DNA of 64,000 nt from Seleniibacterium sp963677135 (GTDB lineage: Bacteria > Desulfobacterota > Desulfuromonadia > Desulfuromonadales > Geopsychrobacteraceae). Positions 26,421 through 35,345 of the stretch are shown here, piece after piece. How positions within the stretch are numbered: position 1 is the stretch's first letter; each line of letters starts with the position of its first letter. The notes below the pieces were generated by a model that had not been told where the DNA came from, did not search any database, and saw only the letters and a program-made list of their open reading frames with translations. The stretch lies in NCBI GenBank assembly GCA_963677135.2, contig CAXXLS010000005.1, positions 124,001 to 188,000 on the forward strand. The letters are read 5' to 3'. The translations under genes and the position numbers were made by a program.

Positions 26421-28202
26421 TTACTCAATCGCCATGAAGCGGCAGGCATCGTAACAGGAGGTACAGCGGGTACACTTGTCCAGGTCGATGGTTGCGACCT
26501 GACCCTTCTCCCAGTTGATGGCATCCACCGGACAGACCCGCGGACACATCCCGCACTTCTTGCACTTTTCTTCAATAACCCGGAAGTGAAGCAGAGGCTT
26601 GCAGGAGTGGGACGGGCATTCCTGCTCCTTGATATGCGCCTCATACTCGTGCCGGAAGTAGCGGATGGTGGATAGCACCGGGTTGGGAGCCGTCTGGCCG
26701 AGGCCACACAGAGAACTTTTCTTGATGTCGTAGGCCATGTCCTGAAGCAGCTCGATGTCGCCTTCGCGACCTTCCCCGGCACAGATCCGCTCAAGGATTT
26801 CAAGCATGATTTTCAGGCCGATCCGGCAGGGAATGCATTTGCCGCAGGACTCAACACGGGTGAAGTTGAGGAAGAAGCGGGCGATGTCCACCATGCAGGT
26901 GGTCTCGTCCATGACCACCAGGCCGCCCGAACCCATCATCGCCCCGGCCTTGATCAGCGAGTCGTAATCGACCTCGGCATCCAGGGCTTCCGCCGGCAGA
27001 CAGCCGCCGGACGGGCCACCGGCCTGAACGGCCTTGAATTTCCGGTTGTTGAGAATCCCGCCGCAGACGTCGTAAATGACTTCCTTCATGGTGGTTCCAG
27101 CCGGAACCTCGACCAGACCGGTGTGCTTGACCTTGCCGGTCAGGGCGAAAATCTTGGTCCCCTTGGTCCCCTCGGTCCCGATGGAAGAATACCAGTCAGC
27201 GCCGTTGTAAAAGATGTAGGCGACATTGGCGTAGGTCTCGACGTTGTTGATATTGGTCGGCTTGCCCCACAGTCCTTTGACGGCCGGAAATGGCGGCCGA
27301 GGACGTGACATCCCCCGTTGCCCTTCAATGGACGCCATCAGCGCCGTCTCTTCACCACAGACGAAGGCGCCGGCACCGGCCTTGATCCGCATATCGAGAT
27401 CAAACCCGAGCCCCATGCAGTTCTTGCCGAGATAGCCTTTTTCATAACAGGTGTCGATAGCCATCTGAAGACGCTTGATGGCGAGCGGATACTCGGCCCG
27501 GACATAGACATAGGCGAATTTACAGCCGATGGCGTAAGCGCCGATCATCATCCCCTCGATCAGGCCGTAGGGGTCCCCCTCGAGGATGGAGCGGTCCATA
27601 AAGGCGCCCGGATCCCCTTCGTCGGCGTTACAGATCAGATATTTTTCGGTCCCCGGAGAGCCTTTTGCAAAGGTCCATTTCATTCCGGTCGGGAAGCCGC
27701 CGCCCCCTCGGCCCCGCAGTCCGGATTTTTTAACCTCGTTGATGACCTCATCCTGGGTCATGGTGACGGCTTTCCTGATCCCCTCGAAACCTTTGTGGGC
27801 CAGAAAGTCGTCAAGACTTTCCGCATCGATCGTCCCGCACCGCGAGAAGATGATCCGCTGCTGTTTTTCAAGGAATTTATGGTAATAGGGGCCCGCGACC
27901 TTTTTTTCCACCGGCCCGTCACCAAGAATGTGCTCTTCGACGATCTGCGGCACCAGCTCAGGAGTCACGAAATCATAGGTCACCGCTTCCTGGCCGGGCA
28001 TACAGACGTCGACCAGGACGTCGTTGGCGCACAGGCCCCGGCATCCGGTGCCGTTGATGTCGCAGGCATCACCGATTTTTCCGGGCACTCCGTGCTTCGC
28101 GAATTCAGCTTCAAAAGCCTTGACGACTTCGGCTGCGCCGGAGGCCAGCCCGCCGGTTCCCGTACAGACCAGAATTTTCAAATTTTCAGACGTTTCGGAC
28201 AT
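26421..28202 (-). CDS. nuoF: NADH-quinone oxidoreductase subunit F with extra N- and C-terminal Fe-S domains
   Basis: This 593-residue subunit holds the FMN and NADH site (GRGGGGFPTGMKW and FICGEETALM-like blocks) and the N3 cluster motif ESCGKCIPCRIG. It is longer than E. coli NuoF (445). An N-terminal thioredoxin-like ferredoxin domain (1-100) and a C-terminal 2x4Fe-4S domain (CKKCGMCPRVCP and CTRCTSCYDAC) are added, as in HndC-type and Geobacter-type subunits. In the N-terminal domain the usual C-X4-C pair reads CTGTGG, so one ligand Cys (position 18) is Gly; C47, C54 and C58 remain. Confidence 0.93.
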   Translation of the reverse strand: MSETSENLKILVCTGTGGLASGAAEVVKAFEAEFAKHGVPGKIGDACDINGTGCRGLCANDVLVDVCMPGQEAVTYDFVTPELVPQIVEEHILGDGPVEKKVAGPYYHKFLEKQQRIIFSRCGTIDAESLDDFLAHKGFEGIRKAVTMTQDEVINEVKKSGLRGRGGGGFPTGMKWTFAKGSPGTEKYLICNADEGDPGAFMDRSILEGDPYGLIEGMMIGAYAIGCKFAYVYVRAEYPLAIKRLQMAIDTCYEKGYLGKNCMGLGFDLDMRIKAGAGAFVCGEETALMASIEGQRGMSRPRPPFPAVKGLWGKPTNINNVETYANVAYIFYNGADWYSSIGTEGTKGTKIFALTGKVKHTGLVEVPAGTTMKEVIYDVCGGILNNRKFKAVQAGGPSGGCLPAEALDAEVDYDSLIKAGAMMGSGGLVVMDETTCMVDIARFFLNFTRVESCGKCIPCRIGLKIMLEILERICAGEGREGDIELLQDMAYDIKKSSLCGLGQTAPNPVLSTIRYFRHEYEAHIKEQECPSHSCKPLLHFRVIEEKCKKCGMCPRVCPVDAINWEKGQVATIDLDKCTRCTSCYDACRFMAIE

Positions 28203-28242
28203 AAAGCATTCCTTGCTATCGGCATATGGGGTATGACCTGGA

Positions 28243-28740
28243 TCAGTCCATTTCCTTGTATTTCGCGATAACCTCGTCCATCTTCTGGACGGTCATACTG
28301 CCATAAGTTGAATCGTTAACCATGATGACCGGAGCCATGCCGCACGCTCCGATGCAGGCAACATATTCAGCGGTGAACTTGAGATCCGGAGTCGTCTCGG
28401 CGTGGCCTACGCCAAGCCGGTCCTTGATGGTGTCGCCGATACGCCCCGCCCCTTTAACGTGACAGGCGGTTCCCATGCAGACCCGGATAATGTATTTTCC
28501 GCGCGGCTTCAAATGGAACTGGGCGTAAAAAGTGAGAACTCCGTAAATCTGGCTGGGGTAGACATTCAGGCGCTCGGCAGCCAGAAAGACCGTCTCCTCC
28601 GGGACATAGCCATACGCCTCCTGAATCCCCTGCAGTACGGGCATCAGATTTCCGTGCATATCCAGGTATTTGTCGATCACCTCGTTGGCGGCGGTCAGAT
28701 CAACTTCCTGCTCTTCGACTTGCGCGGCGTTTTCAGTCAT
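28243..28740 (-). CDS. nuoE: NADH-quinone oxidoreductase subunit E
   Basis: A 165-residue thioredoxin-fold 2Fe-2S subunit. All four ligands are present as C-X4-C (CMGTAC) and C-X3-C (CIGAC). It pairs with NuoF in the NADH-oxidising head and lies 40 bp upstream of nuoF. Confidence 0.95.
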   Translation of the reverse strand: MTENAAQVEEQEVDLTAANEVIDKYLDMHGNLMPVLQGIQEAYGYVPEETVFLAAERLNVYPSQIYGVLTFYAQFHLKPRGKYIIRVCMGTACHVKGAGRIGDTIKDRLGVGHAETTPDLKFTAEYVACIGACGMAPVIMVNDSTYGSMTVQKMDEVIAKYKEMD

Positions 28741-28763
28741 AACGTCCTCTTGTACCTTAAAAA

Positions 28764-29948
28764 TTAACGATCTATTTCGCCGAGCACGATATCAAGGGTA
28801 CCGATGACGGCAATAACGTCTGCCAGCAGACGCCCCTCAACCATCTGCGGCAGAGCCTGCAGGTTGACAAATGAAGGGGGCCGGATCCGCATCCGGTATG
28901 GGTGTGCCGAACCGTCGGAAACCAGGTAGTAGCCGAGCTCGCCCTTGGGGGCCTCAACGCTCTGGTAAATCTCGCCGGGCTCAGGCTTGAAGCCCTCGGT
29001 AATGATCTTGAAGTGATGAATCAGCCCCTCGATGGTGTTGACAACATCCTTTTTGGGAGGCAGCGTGATTTTCGGACAATCTGCCACCACCGGTCCCGGC
29101 TTGAGCTTGTCGAGGGCCTGCAGGATAATCCGGCTGGCCTGGCGCATTTCGTCGAGGCGGACCTTGTAACGTGCGAAGGTGTCCCCTTCCTCACGGACCG
29201 GCACCTCGAAATCGTAGTCCTCGTAGCCGCTGTAGGGATTGTCGCGGCGCAGGTCCCAGTCGACCCCAGAGCCACGCAGGGCGGGCCCGGTAATCCCGAC
29301 ATCAATGGCCGCTTCGGCATCGATATGACCAACGCCGATAGTCCGCTTCTGCCAGATTTTGTTGCCGGTCAGAAGCCCCTCGTACTCCTCGATATGGCCG
29401 GGCATTGATTCGGCGAATTCACGAATTTCCTGCTCAAGCCCGTCCGGCAGATCGGCCGACAGCCCACCGACCCGCAGGTAGCTCGAGGTCATCCGCGCTC
29501 CGGACACCTTCTCGTAAATGTCCATGACGCACTCGCGCTCACGGAAGCAGTAAAGGAAAACGGTCATCGCCCCGATATCGAGAGCATGACAGGCCAGCCA
29601 GACCAGGTGGCTTTTGAGACGGGTCAGCTCGGCCATAATGACGCGGATGCGCTGGGCCCGTTCCGGAATCTGATCGGTGATCCCGAGCAGCTTTTCGACC
29701 GCCAGCACATAACCGAGGTTGTTGCTCATCGGCGCCAGATAATCAAGACGGTCGGTCAGAGGGATGACCTGATGATAGGTCCGGTGCTCGGACAGTTTTT
29801 CGACACCCCGGTGCAGAAAACCGATATGGGGGGTCGCCTTCTGAACGATTTCGCCATCGAGTTCAAGGATCAACTGGAGCACCCCGTGCGTCGACGGATG
29901 CTGGGGCCCCATGTTGATTGTCATTGTTTCGGTGGAATTTGCTGCCAT
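28764..29948 (-). CDS. nuoD: NADH-quinone oxidoreductase subunit D
   Basis: A 394-residue 49-kDa-type subunit lining the quinone-binding cavity. The N-terminal block MGPQHPSTHGVL contains the conserved His residues of the quinone site, followed by GFLHRGVEKL and the C-terminal DIVLGEIDR. NuoC and NuoD are separate genes here, unlike the fused form of E. coli. Confidence 0.96.
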   Translation of the reverse strand: MAANSTETMTINMGPQHPSTHGVLQLILELDGEIVQKATPHIGFLHRGVEKLSEHRTYHQVIPLTDRLDYLAPMSNNLGYVLAVEKLLGITDQIPERAQRIRVIMAELTRLKSHLVWLACHALDIGAMTVFLYCFRERECVMDIYEKVSGARMTSSYLRVGGLSADLPDGLEQEIREFAESMPGHIEEYEGLLTGNKIWQKRTIGVGHIDAEAAIDVGITGPALRGSGVDWDLRRDNPYSGYEDYDFEVPVREEGDTFARYKVRLDEMRQASRIILQALDKLKPGPVVADCPKITLPPKKDVVNTIEGLIHHFKIITEGFKPEPGEIYQSVEAPKGELGYYLVSDGSAHPYRMRIRPPSFVNLQALPQMVEGRLLADVIAVIGTLDIVLGEIDR

Positions 29949-29985
29949 TTTATGCCTCGTCCTGAATAGGATTATCTATAAAGCG

Positions 29986-30468
29986 TTATGAGAGCCGGCC
30001 TTGGTACGGTTCGCGATCGGGACCCTGAACCGGGTAGTCCTTGCGCAGGGGGTGCCCTTCCCAGTCAGCAGGCATGAGAATCCGGCGCGGATCGGGATGG
30101 TTGTTGAACACGATCCCCATCATGTCCCAGCACTCCCGCTCGAGCCAGTTGGCGGTGCTCCAGACACCGGTGACGGTATCGATGGTCGCATCGGCCTCTT
30201 CCAGAGGCGCCTTGATCCTGATCCGCCGCTTGGTGGCCAGGTTGTACAGGTTGTAAACCACCATATAGCGTGGTGCCTGCCCCATATAGTCGACGGCGCA
30301 GAGATCGCACAGCAGGTTGTAGCCACACTCCTGCTTCATGAAGGAACAGATATCGACGATCCGGTCCTTCTTGACCGTTACGGTTGTTTCCCCGCGATAC
30401 TCGACGACATCGAAAATCTCGTCGGAGAAGCGGGATTTCAGTTTTTCGACAATCACTTGGTCGCTCAT
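29986..30468 (-). CDS. nuoC: NADH-quinone oxidoreductase subunit C
   Basis: A 160-residue 30-kDa-type subunit with the signature ERECWDMMGIVFNNHPDPRRILMP and the ending HPLRKDYPVQG. The frame is open further upstream to 30537, but that extension overlaps nuoB; the ATG at 30468 (MSDQVIVEKL) has a purine-rich AGGGAAAA upstream and fits the family length. Confidence 0.92.
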   Translation of the reverse strand: MSDQVIVEKLKSRFSDEIFDVVEYRGETTVTVKKDRIVDICSFMKQECGYNLLCDLCAVDYMGQAPRYMVVYNLYNLATKRRIRIKAPLEEADATIDTVTGVWSTANWLERECWDMMGIVFNNHPDPRRILMPADWEGHPLRKDYPVQGPDREPYQGRLS

Positions 30469-30496
30469 GGATTTTTCCCTGTTATGGCTGGCCTCA

Positions 30497-31012
30497 TCAG
30501 GCTTCACGGATAACGTCACCAACGCCGATTGCGGCACCGAAGGTATTACGCTCTTTCTTGATCTTCTCCTGGAGCTTCATGAGCCCGTAAAGGAGACCTT
30601 CGGGGCGCGGCGGGCAACCCGGAATATACACATCGACCGGCAGCGCCTCATCGATACCCTGAACAGTGCTGTAAGTATCAAAGATTCCGCCGGAAGAGGC
30701 GCAGGCGCCCATGGCGATGACATAGCGGGGTTCGGGCATCTGCTCATAGACGGTTTTGATAACCGGAAGCATCTTCTTGGTGACCGTCCCGGCGATAATG
30801 ATGACATCGGCCTGGCGCGGCGAGGCCCGGAACAGGATCCCCATCCGGTCAAGGTCAAAGCGAGCGGCGCCGGTGGCCATCATTTCAATTGCACAGCAGG
30901 CCAGACCGAAAGTCATCGGCCACATGGAACTTGCCCGTGACCAGTTGACCAGCTTGTCGAGACTCGTCGTGATGAACCCGCTACCGAGCGTTTTGGGTTG
31001 ATCTACTCCCAT
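30497..31012 (-). CDS. nuoB: NADH-quinone oxidoreductase subunit B
   Basis: A 171-residue subunit that binds the last cluster N2. The ligands are visible in GLACCAIEMM, in GACASSGG and in the CPPRPE region. The frame stays open upstream to 31231, but that part lies inside nuoA and looks unlike NuoB; the ATG at 31012 overlaps the nuoA stop by 10 bp and starts the typical N-terminus, so it is chosen. Confidence 0.94.
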   Translation of the reverse strand: MGVDQPKTLGSGFITTSLDKLVNWSRASSMWPMTFGLACCAIEMMATGAARFDLDRMGILFRASPRQADVIIIAGTVTKKMLPVIKTVYEQMPEPRYVIAMGACASSGGIFDTYSTVQGIDEALPVDVYIPGCPPRPEGLLYGLMKLQEKIKKERNTFGAAIGVGDVIREA

Positions 31013-31359
31013 TCCAGAGCTCCTTTTTTCCACACGTAGATAAAGCCGACCAGAAGAATGATGATAAATACTCCCATTTCGACAAAACCAAAAATCCCGA
31101 GGCGTTTGAACAAAACCGCCCAGGGATAGAGGAAGACCGCTTCGATGTCGAACAGGATGAAGAGCATTGCGACAATGTAGAATTTGATGGAAAACCGCTC
31201 TTGAGCTGAACCGATCAGCGGCATCCCGCATTCGTAGGGAGCCAGCTTGACCTCACTCGGTTTCTTTACTCCGATAAGGCGGGACAGAATGACCGAACCG
31301 AGCGCGAAAGCAAAGGCGATGCCGATAACGACAAGAATCGGCAGGTAAATATCCAGCAT
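31003..31359 (-). CDS. nuoA: NADH-quinone oxidoreductase subunit A
   Basis: A 118-residue membrane subunit with three helices and the family block YECGMPLIGSAQERFSIKFY, whose loop closes over the quinone chamber. It is the first gene of the 14-gene operon and is preceded by a promoter candidate and a 16-bp palindrome. Confidence 0.95.
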   Translation of the reverse strand: MLDIYLPILVVIGIAFAFALGSVILSRLIGVKKPSEVKLAPYECGMPLIGSAQERFSIKFYIVAMLFILFDIEAVFLYPWAVLFKRLGIFGFVEMGVFIIILLVGFIYVWKKGALEWE

Positions 31360-31440
31360 AAAACCGCTCCTTCCAAAATGAAGAAAATGGACCTTCTTGC
31401 CGTGTCCGAATAGTCAATAAAACATGTAATAGCGTGAGGA

Positions 31441-31470
31441 AAATTAGGATACTTACGACCACCATGTCAA
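31441..31470 (-). promoter_or_regulatory. Promoter candidate for nuoA-N
   Basis: On the minus strand a full TTGACA (31465-31470) is followed after 18 bp by TAATTT (31441-31446). The -35 is perfect, but the -10 matches only half the consensus, so the exact -10 is uncertain. It lies about 80-110 bp upstream of the nuoA start. Confidence 0.4.
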
Positions 31471-31477
31471 GCAAAAA

Positions 31478-31493
31478 ATACAGTATACTGTAT
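31478..31493. promoter_or_regulatory. 16-bp perfect palindrome upstream of the nuo promoter
   Basis: ATACAGTATACTGTAT reads the same on both strands and ends eight bases upstream of the TTGACA box, the position usual for an activator site. The binding protein is unknown. Confidence 0.5.
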
Positions 31494-31842
31494 GCAATTA
31501 ACCCGACCAATCAGGTAGTGCTTTATTGTGAAATAACTTAAGTTTTAGGATCTTAGCTCGGCACAAAAACCAAACTATTCCCATTTTCTTGTATATGGAA
31601 ATTATATTTATTGAATGAGTAACACTGTTATATCAGTATTAAAATAAGAGCGGTTGCACAACAAAAAATCAGGACTCTGAACGAACCGTCCCGAAGCCGG
31701 TTCATCAACCAGTCGGGGTGGCAGTGGAAAACGGCTCAATCGTCCTAATAAAAAGGATATCAATCCTTCCTGTCGAAACAAGTTACCAGAATATCGAATT
31801 CCTGGCCACTGGAAAACGGTGCAGCGGAAAAATTATAATCCC
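31494..31842. other. AT-rich intergenic region without a gene
   Basis: About 350 bp between the nuo control region and hslO contain no supported ORF or RNA gene. The part up to about 31690 is clearly richer in A and T than its surroundings. Short dyads are present (GAACCG/CGGTTC near 31680-31710 and AAGGAT/ATCCTT near 31755). The 10-mer TGGAAAACGG occurs twice, about 90 bp apart. Confidence 0.5.
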
Positions 31843-32718
31843 CTAAACCGCCGCGTCGATTAATCTGCTCATGGCCTCTTTATCAAAGCGATAGACCTTT
31901 CGGCAATATTCGCAGGTCACCGCCACCTCGTCCTGCTCGTCAGCCAGGGACTGCAGCTCGGTTTTTCCCAATCCGATAAGCATATTCTCAATTTGATATT
32001 GCCCGCACGGACAAAAGAAACTCAACGGAGTCTCTTCCTGGACGGTAAAATCGACCGAGCCGAACAGGTCTCCGGCAATCGCGGCGGGAGTCATCCCGTT
32101 GCGCAGCATGGTGGTCACCGGCGGCAGGGCCGTGATCCTGTCGATCATGGCATCAACCTGCTCGGCATCCCCCGGAGGCAGGGCCTGGACCAGAAAGCCG
32201 CCGGCCGCGGCAACATCTCCCTGGTGCCCCAGTTCGACCCCGAGACCGATGCAGGAAGGAACCTGCTCCGAGCTGGTCAGGTACCAGGCAAGGTCTTCCG
32301 CCACCTCACTGGTCTGCAACTGAACCATGCTCTGGTAGGGATTCTTCAGCCCCAGGTCTTTCCAAACATGCAAAAAACCTGCCTTCCCAATGGCGCCAGC
32401 CACATCAAAGCGGTCATCTTTCGGAGGCAGTCCGGCGATCGGCTCGGCAATCGTACCGCGGACCCGCCCATAGGCATCAGCCTCGACGCTGAGTTTCCTG
32501 AGCGGCCCGTTCCCTTCGATCATCAGGGCAAGACGCTGATTCCCCTTGAGCAGGCACCCCATCAGGGCGCCCCCGGTCACCAACCGCCCGAGGGCGACAG
32601 TGGCGGTCAGATCGGTCTGCTGCGCCGCGCTGATTTCCCGTACCAAATCGGTCGTTGCGGCAACCATCCCCCGCAACAGACCATCCTTGCTGACAACTCT
32701 AACCAGGTGATCCTTCAT
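31843..32718 (-). CDS. hslO: Redox-regulated chaperone Hsp33
   Basis: A 291-residue Hsp33 family protein. The C-terminal zinc/redox switch is intact: CPC near residue 236 and CEYC about 30 residues later. Oxidation of these Cys residues unfolds the switch and activates the holdase in the cytoplasm, which is useful to an anaerobe exposed to oxygen. It stands alone on the minus strand, 26 bp from the ABC permease gene upstream. Confidence 0.95.
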   Translation of the reverse strand: MKDHLVRVVSKDGLLRGMVAATTDLVREISAAQQTDLTATVALGRLVTGGALMGCLLKGNQRLALMIEGNGPLRKLSVEADAYGRVRGTIAEPIAGLPPKDDRFDVAGAIGKAGFLHVWKDLGLKNPYQSMVQLQTSEVAEDLAWYLTSSEQVPSCIGLGVELGHQGDVAAAGGFLVQALPPGDAEQVDAMIDRITALPPVTTMLRNGMTPAAIAGDLFGSVDFTVQEETPLSFFCPCGQYQIENMLIGLGKTELQSLADEQDEVAVTCEYCRKVYRFDKEAMSRLIDAAV

Positions 32719-32744
32719 ACAGATATATCCCTCAGTAACAGGCG

Positions 32745-33530
32745 TTATTGACGTAAACGGTAACCACGTCCGATCATCCAGGCGGCCCAGCAGAACAATC
32801 CCGTCGCCATCATCAGACTGACCCCGAAGGCAACCGGGAAACTGGTGTCACCAACGCCGATGATGGCGTGGCGAAAACCGTCAATAAGATAAAATAGCGG
32901 ATTCAGGTACGACAGATGACTCCACGGCGCCGGCAGAATGGAGATCGGATAAAACACTCCGCCGAGATAGATAAGCGGCAGAATGAGAAAATTGGTAAAC
33001 ATCGACAGGGTATCAAAATTATAGGCGTAGATAGCGGCAATCAGGCCGAACTGGGCAAACATGAAGCTGGCGATCATCGCCATCAGGACAGCCAGGAAGG
33101 GATCCGTCCAGGGCAGACTGGCGAAAAAGGTGGAAATCAGCCAGACCACGCTGCCGACCAGCAAGCCCCTGATCATCGCCGCCAGGGTATAGGCCATGAT
33201 GAATTGTCCCGGACTGACGGGAGTGACCAGCAGGTCAACGATCCCCCCCATGTAGCGGGAAACAAACAGGGACGACGAGGTATTGGCAAAAGAATTGTTG
33301 ATCACCCCCATGATAATCAGTCCGGGAATGACGAACTGGGCGTAGCTGAACCCGTCCAGAACGCTCAGTCGCTGACCAAGGGTCGCGCCGAACACGAACA
33401 GGTACAAAGACGCGGTAATGATGGGGGTCAGCAGGGTCTGGCGGGCAACCCTCCAGAACCGCAGAACTTCCTTGCGGAAGAGGGTGAAAAAGGGCAGCCA
33501 GGGATAATAATCAGGAGACTTTCCGGTCAT
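32745..33530 (-). CDS. ABC-2 type transporter permease (YadH-like)
   Basis: A 261-residue integral membrane protein with about six hydrophobic segments, among them FVIPGLIIMGVINNSFANTS, typical of ABC-2 exporters. It overlaps the ATPase gene by 20 bp and would form a two-component exporter with it. Length and order match the YadG/YadH pair of E. coli; the substrate is not known. Confidence 0.85.
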   Translation of the reverse strand: MTGKSPDYYPWLPFFTLFRKEVLRFWRVARQTLLTPIITASLYLFVFGATLGQRLSVLDGFSYAQFVIPGLIIMGVINNSFANTSSSLFVSRYMGGIVDLLVTPVSPGQFIMAYTLAAMIRGLLVGSVVWLISTFFASLPWTDPFLAVLMAMIASFMFAQFGLIAAIYAYNFDTLSMFTNFLILPLIYLGGVFYPISILPAPWSHLSYLNPLFYLIDGFRHAIIGVGDTSFPVAFGVSLMMATGLFCWAAWMIGRGYRLRQ

Positions 33531-34449
33531 GATCCCCTCCCCCGTTGACTCCGGTCAGTTGAATAAAGACCTCCTCCAGGCCGCTCTGGTCGGTTTCGAT
33601 ATCGCGAATTTTCAACCCCAGTCCGCAGATCAGACCAAGCAGCCGACCGGCGCTCTCCCCGGCCGGCAGCGAAAGCAACAGTTCCTTGCCATCCCCCTTG
33701 ATCCGCGGCGAATAACAGTCCAGGCCGACCGGCATGTCCGGAAGTGGGTGTTCCAGCCAGAGCCGGATCTGACGGTTGGAGAGCCGGCGCACCAACTCAT
33801 GGGTTTCCTCGAGCGCGATGATATCGCCATGGTTCATGATGGCGATGCGATCGCACATCTCCTCCGCCTCTTCCAGATAATGGGTGGTCAGCAGAATCGA
33901 GGTGCCGTTACGATTGATCTCCCGTACGAAATCCCACAGACCATGGCGCAATTCAACATCCACTCCGGCCGTCGGCTCATCGAGAATCAGCAGGCGGGGA
34001 CGGTGAATCAGGGCCTTGGCGATCATAAACCTGCGCTTCATCCCTCCCGACAGCTTGATCATGGTCTTGCCCAGATGGGGGCGCAGGTCGAGCCTGTCAA
34101 TCAGCAGCTGCCGCCAGGCAGGATCGTCCTTGACCCCGTAATAACCGGCATGCAGCTTCAGCGCCTGGTCGACGGTAAAAAAATTATCGGTCACGATCTC
34201 CTGGTGGACCACGCCGAGCAGCCTGCGGGTATGGCGATAATCCTTCTGGTTATCGTATCCGAAAGCGGTGATCCGCCCGGAATCGATGCGGCAGACACCG
34301 GCAATCATATTGATCGTGGTACTCTTGCCGGCACCGTTGGGACCAAGTAGCCCGAAGATTTCGCCTTCCCGAATGGCAAAGCTGATCCCCTTGACCGCGT
34401 CCTTTCCGTCGAACGTCTTCTTAATCGTGTCTATTGTTAAAGCATCCAT
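33511..34449 (-). CDS. ABC transporter ATP-binding protein (YadG-like)
   Basis: A 312-residue nucleotide-binding protein with Walker A GPNGAGKST, signature LSGGMKRR, Walker B LLILDEPTAGVD and the H-loop TTHYLEEAE. The C-terminal 80 residues extend beyond the catalytic core, as in the CcmA/YadG group. It is co-transcribed with the overlapping permease gene. Confidence 0.9.
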   Translation of the reverse strand: MDALTIDTIKKTFDGKDAVKGISFAIREGEIFGLLGPNGAGKSTTINMIAGVCRIDSGRITAFGYDNQKDYRHTRRLLGVVHQEIVTDNFFTVDQALKLHAGYYGVKDDPAWRQLLIDRLDLRPHLGKTMIKLSGGMKRRFMIAKALIHRPRLLILDEPTAGVDVELRHGLWDFVREINRNGTSILLTTHYLEEAEEMCDRIAIMNHGDIIALEETHELVRRLSNRQIRLWLEHPLPDMPVGLDCYSPRIKGDGKELLLSLPAGESAGRLLGLICGLGLKIRDIETDQSGLEEVFIQLTGVNGGGDHDRKVS

Positions 34450-34623
34450 GGCGAGAACTATACAACCCCGTCAGCAAGCTGGCAAGACGCGACCAGCCTG
34501 AACGCATGAAATTCCGGAACCTTCCGCCCGCAAACCCCCGGGGGACGGCCTGGGTTACCGGCCGGCGCGGGGCATCATGCGATTTGAGCAAACCGCCTGC
34601 CCGCCATCCCGGTTGCCGGCGGC

Positions 34624-34653
34624 TTGACAAGCCGGCGATCCCGAAGAGATGAT
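34624..34653 (+). promoter_or_regulatory. Promoter candidate for the methyltransferase gene
   Basis: TTGACA at 34624-34629 is followed after 18 bp by GATGAT (34648-34653). The -35 is perfect and the -10 weak. Because the first in-frame ATG (34649) would fall within this -10, the promoter supports the later start at 34691. Confidence 0.4.
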
Positions 34654-34690
34654 ACAGACAACCCTTTCAACAGAGTTGAGCATAAAAACC

Positions 34691-35341
34691 ATGAACCCAC
34701 TGAAAAAAATCCGCTCCCTGCTGATGGCCGCCAGTTACGATCTGCTCATGAACAGTACCGAGCAGCGCTGCCTGAGTGCCTGGCGCCGGGACCTGCTCGG
34801 AGCGGCCCGGGGTGACCTGCTGGAAATCGGCGCCGGGACCGGTCTCAACCTGGCCTACTATCCCGACCGCACCGCCAGCCTGACCTTGAGTGAACCGGAC
34901 CCGTACATGCGGCGCAAACTGAAGGAAAAACTCGCCGGCCAGTTGCGACCCGTCACCCTGGCACCCTGGGTCGCGGAAGATATCGCCCTGCCGGACAGCT
35001 CCTTCGACACGGTGGTCTCAACCCTGGTGCTCTGTTCGGTCGGCTGCCTCCGCTCCAGCCTGCAGGAAATTTACCGGATTCTCAGGCCAGGGGGGCAGTT
35101 GCTGTTCATGGAACATATTGTTTCAGACCATCCCGGCACCCGGCGCTGGCAGAAGCGGCTCGAACCGGCCTGGAGTCTGTGTGCGGGAGACTGTCGCCTG
35201 ACCCGGGATACCGGCAGCGCCATCACCGCCGCCGGGCTGATCATCGAGCAACTGAGGGAGGAGGCGATGGTCGGCACCCCGGCATTTGTCAGCAGAACCA
35301 TTCGCGGCGTCGCCCGCAAGCCTCACCAGACAAGCGGATAA
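34691..35341 (+). CDS. Class I SAM-dependent methyltransferase
   Basis: A protein of about 216 residues with the SAM-binding loop LLEIGAGTGLNLAYY, an acidic residue at the end of strand 2 (LSEPD) and a VVSTLVLCSV strand 4, as in UbiE/methyltransferase-11 type enzymes. An upstream in-frame ATG exists at 34649, but the start at 34691 (MNPLKKI) fits the promoter position better. The substrate is unknown. The downstream DUF2721 gene follows after four bases. Confidence 0.75.
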   Translation: MNPLKKIRSLLMAASYDLLMNSTEQRCLSAWRRDLLGAARGDLLEIGAGTGLNLAYYPDRTASLTLSEPDPYMRRKLKEKLAGQLRPVTLAPWVAEDIALPDSSFDTVVSTLVLCSVGCLRSSLQEIYRILRPGGQLLFMEHIVSDHPGTRRWQKRLEPAWSLCAGDCRLTRDTGSAITAAGLIIEQLREEAMVGTPAFVSRTIRGVARKPHQTSG

Positions 35342-35345
35342 CCCC

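Noticed and set aside
31013..31231. N-terminal extension of NuoB
   Set aside because: The extension lies within nuoA in another frame and does not resemble NuoB; the ATG at 31012 overlapping the nuoA stop gives the usual length.
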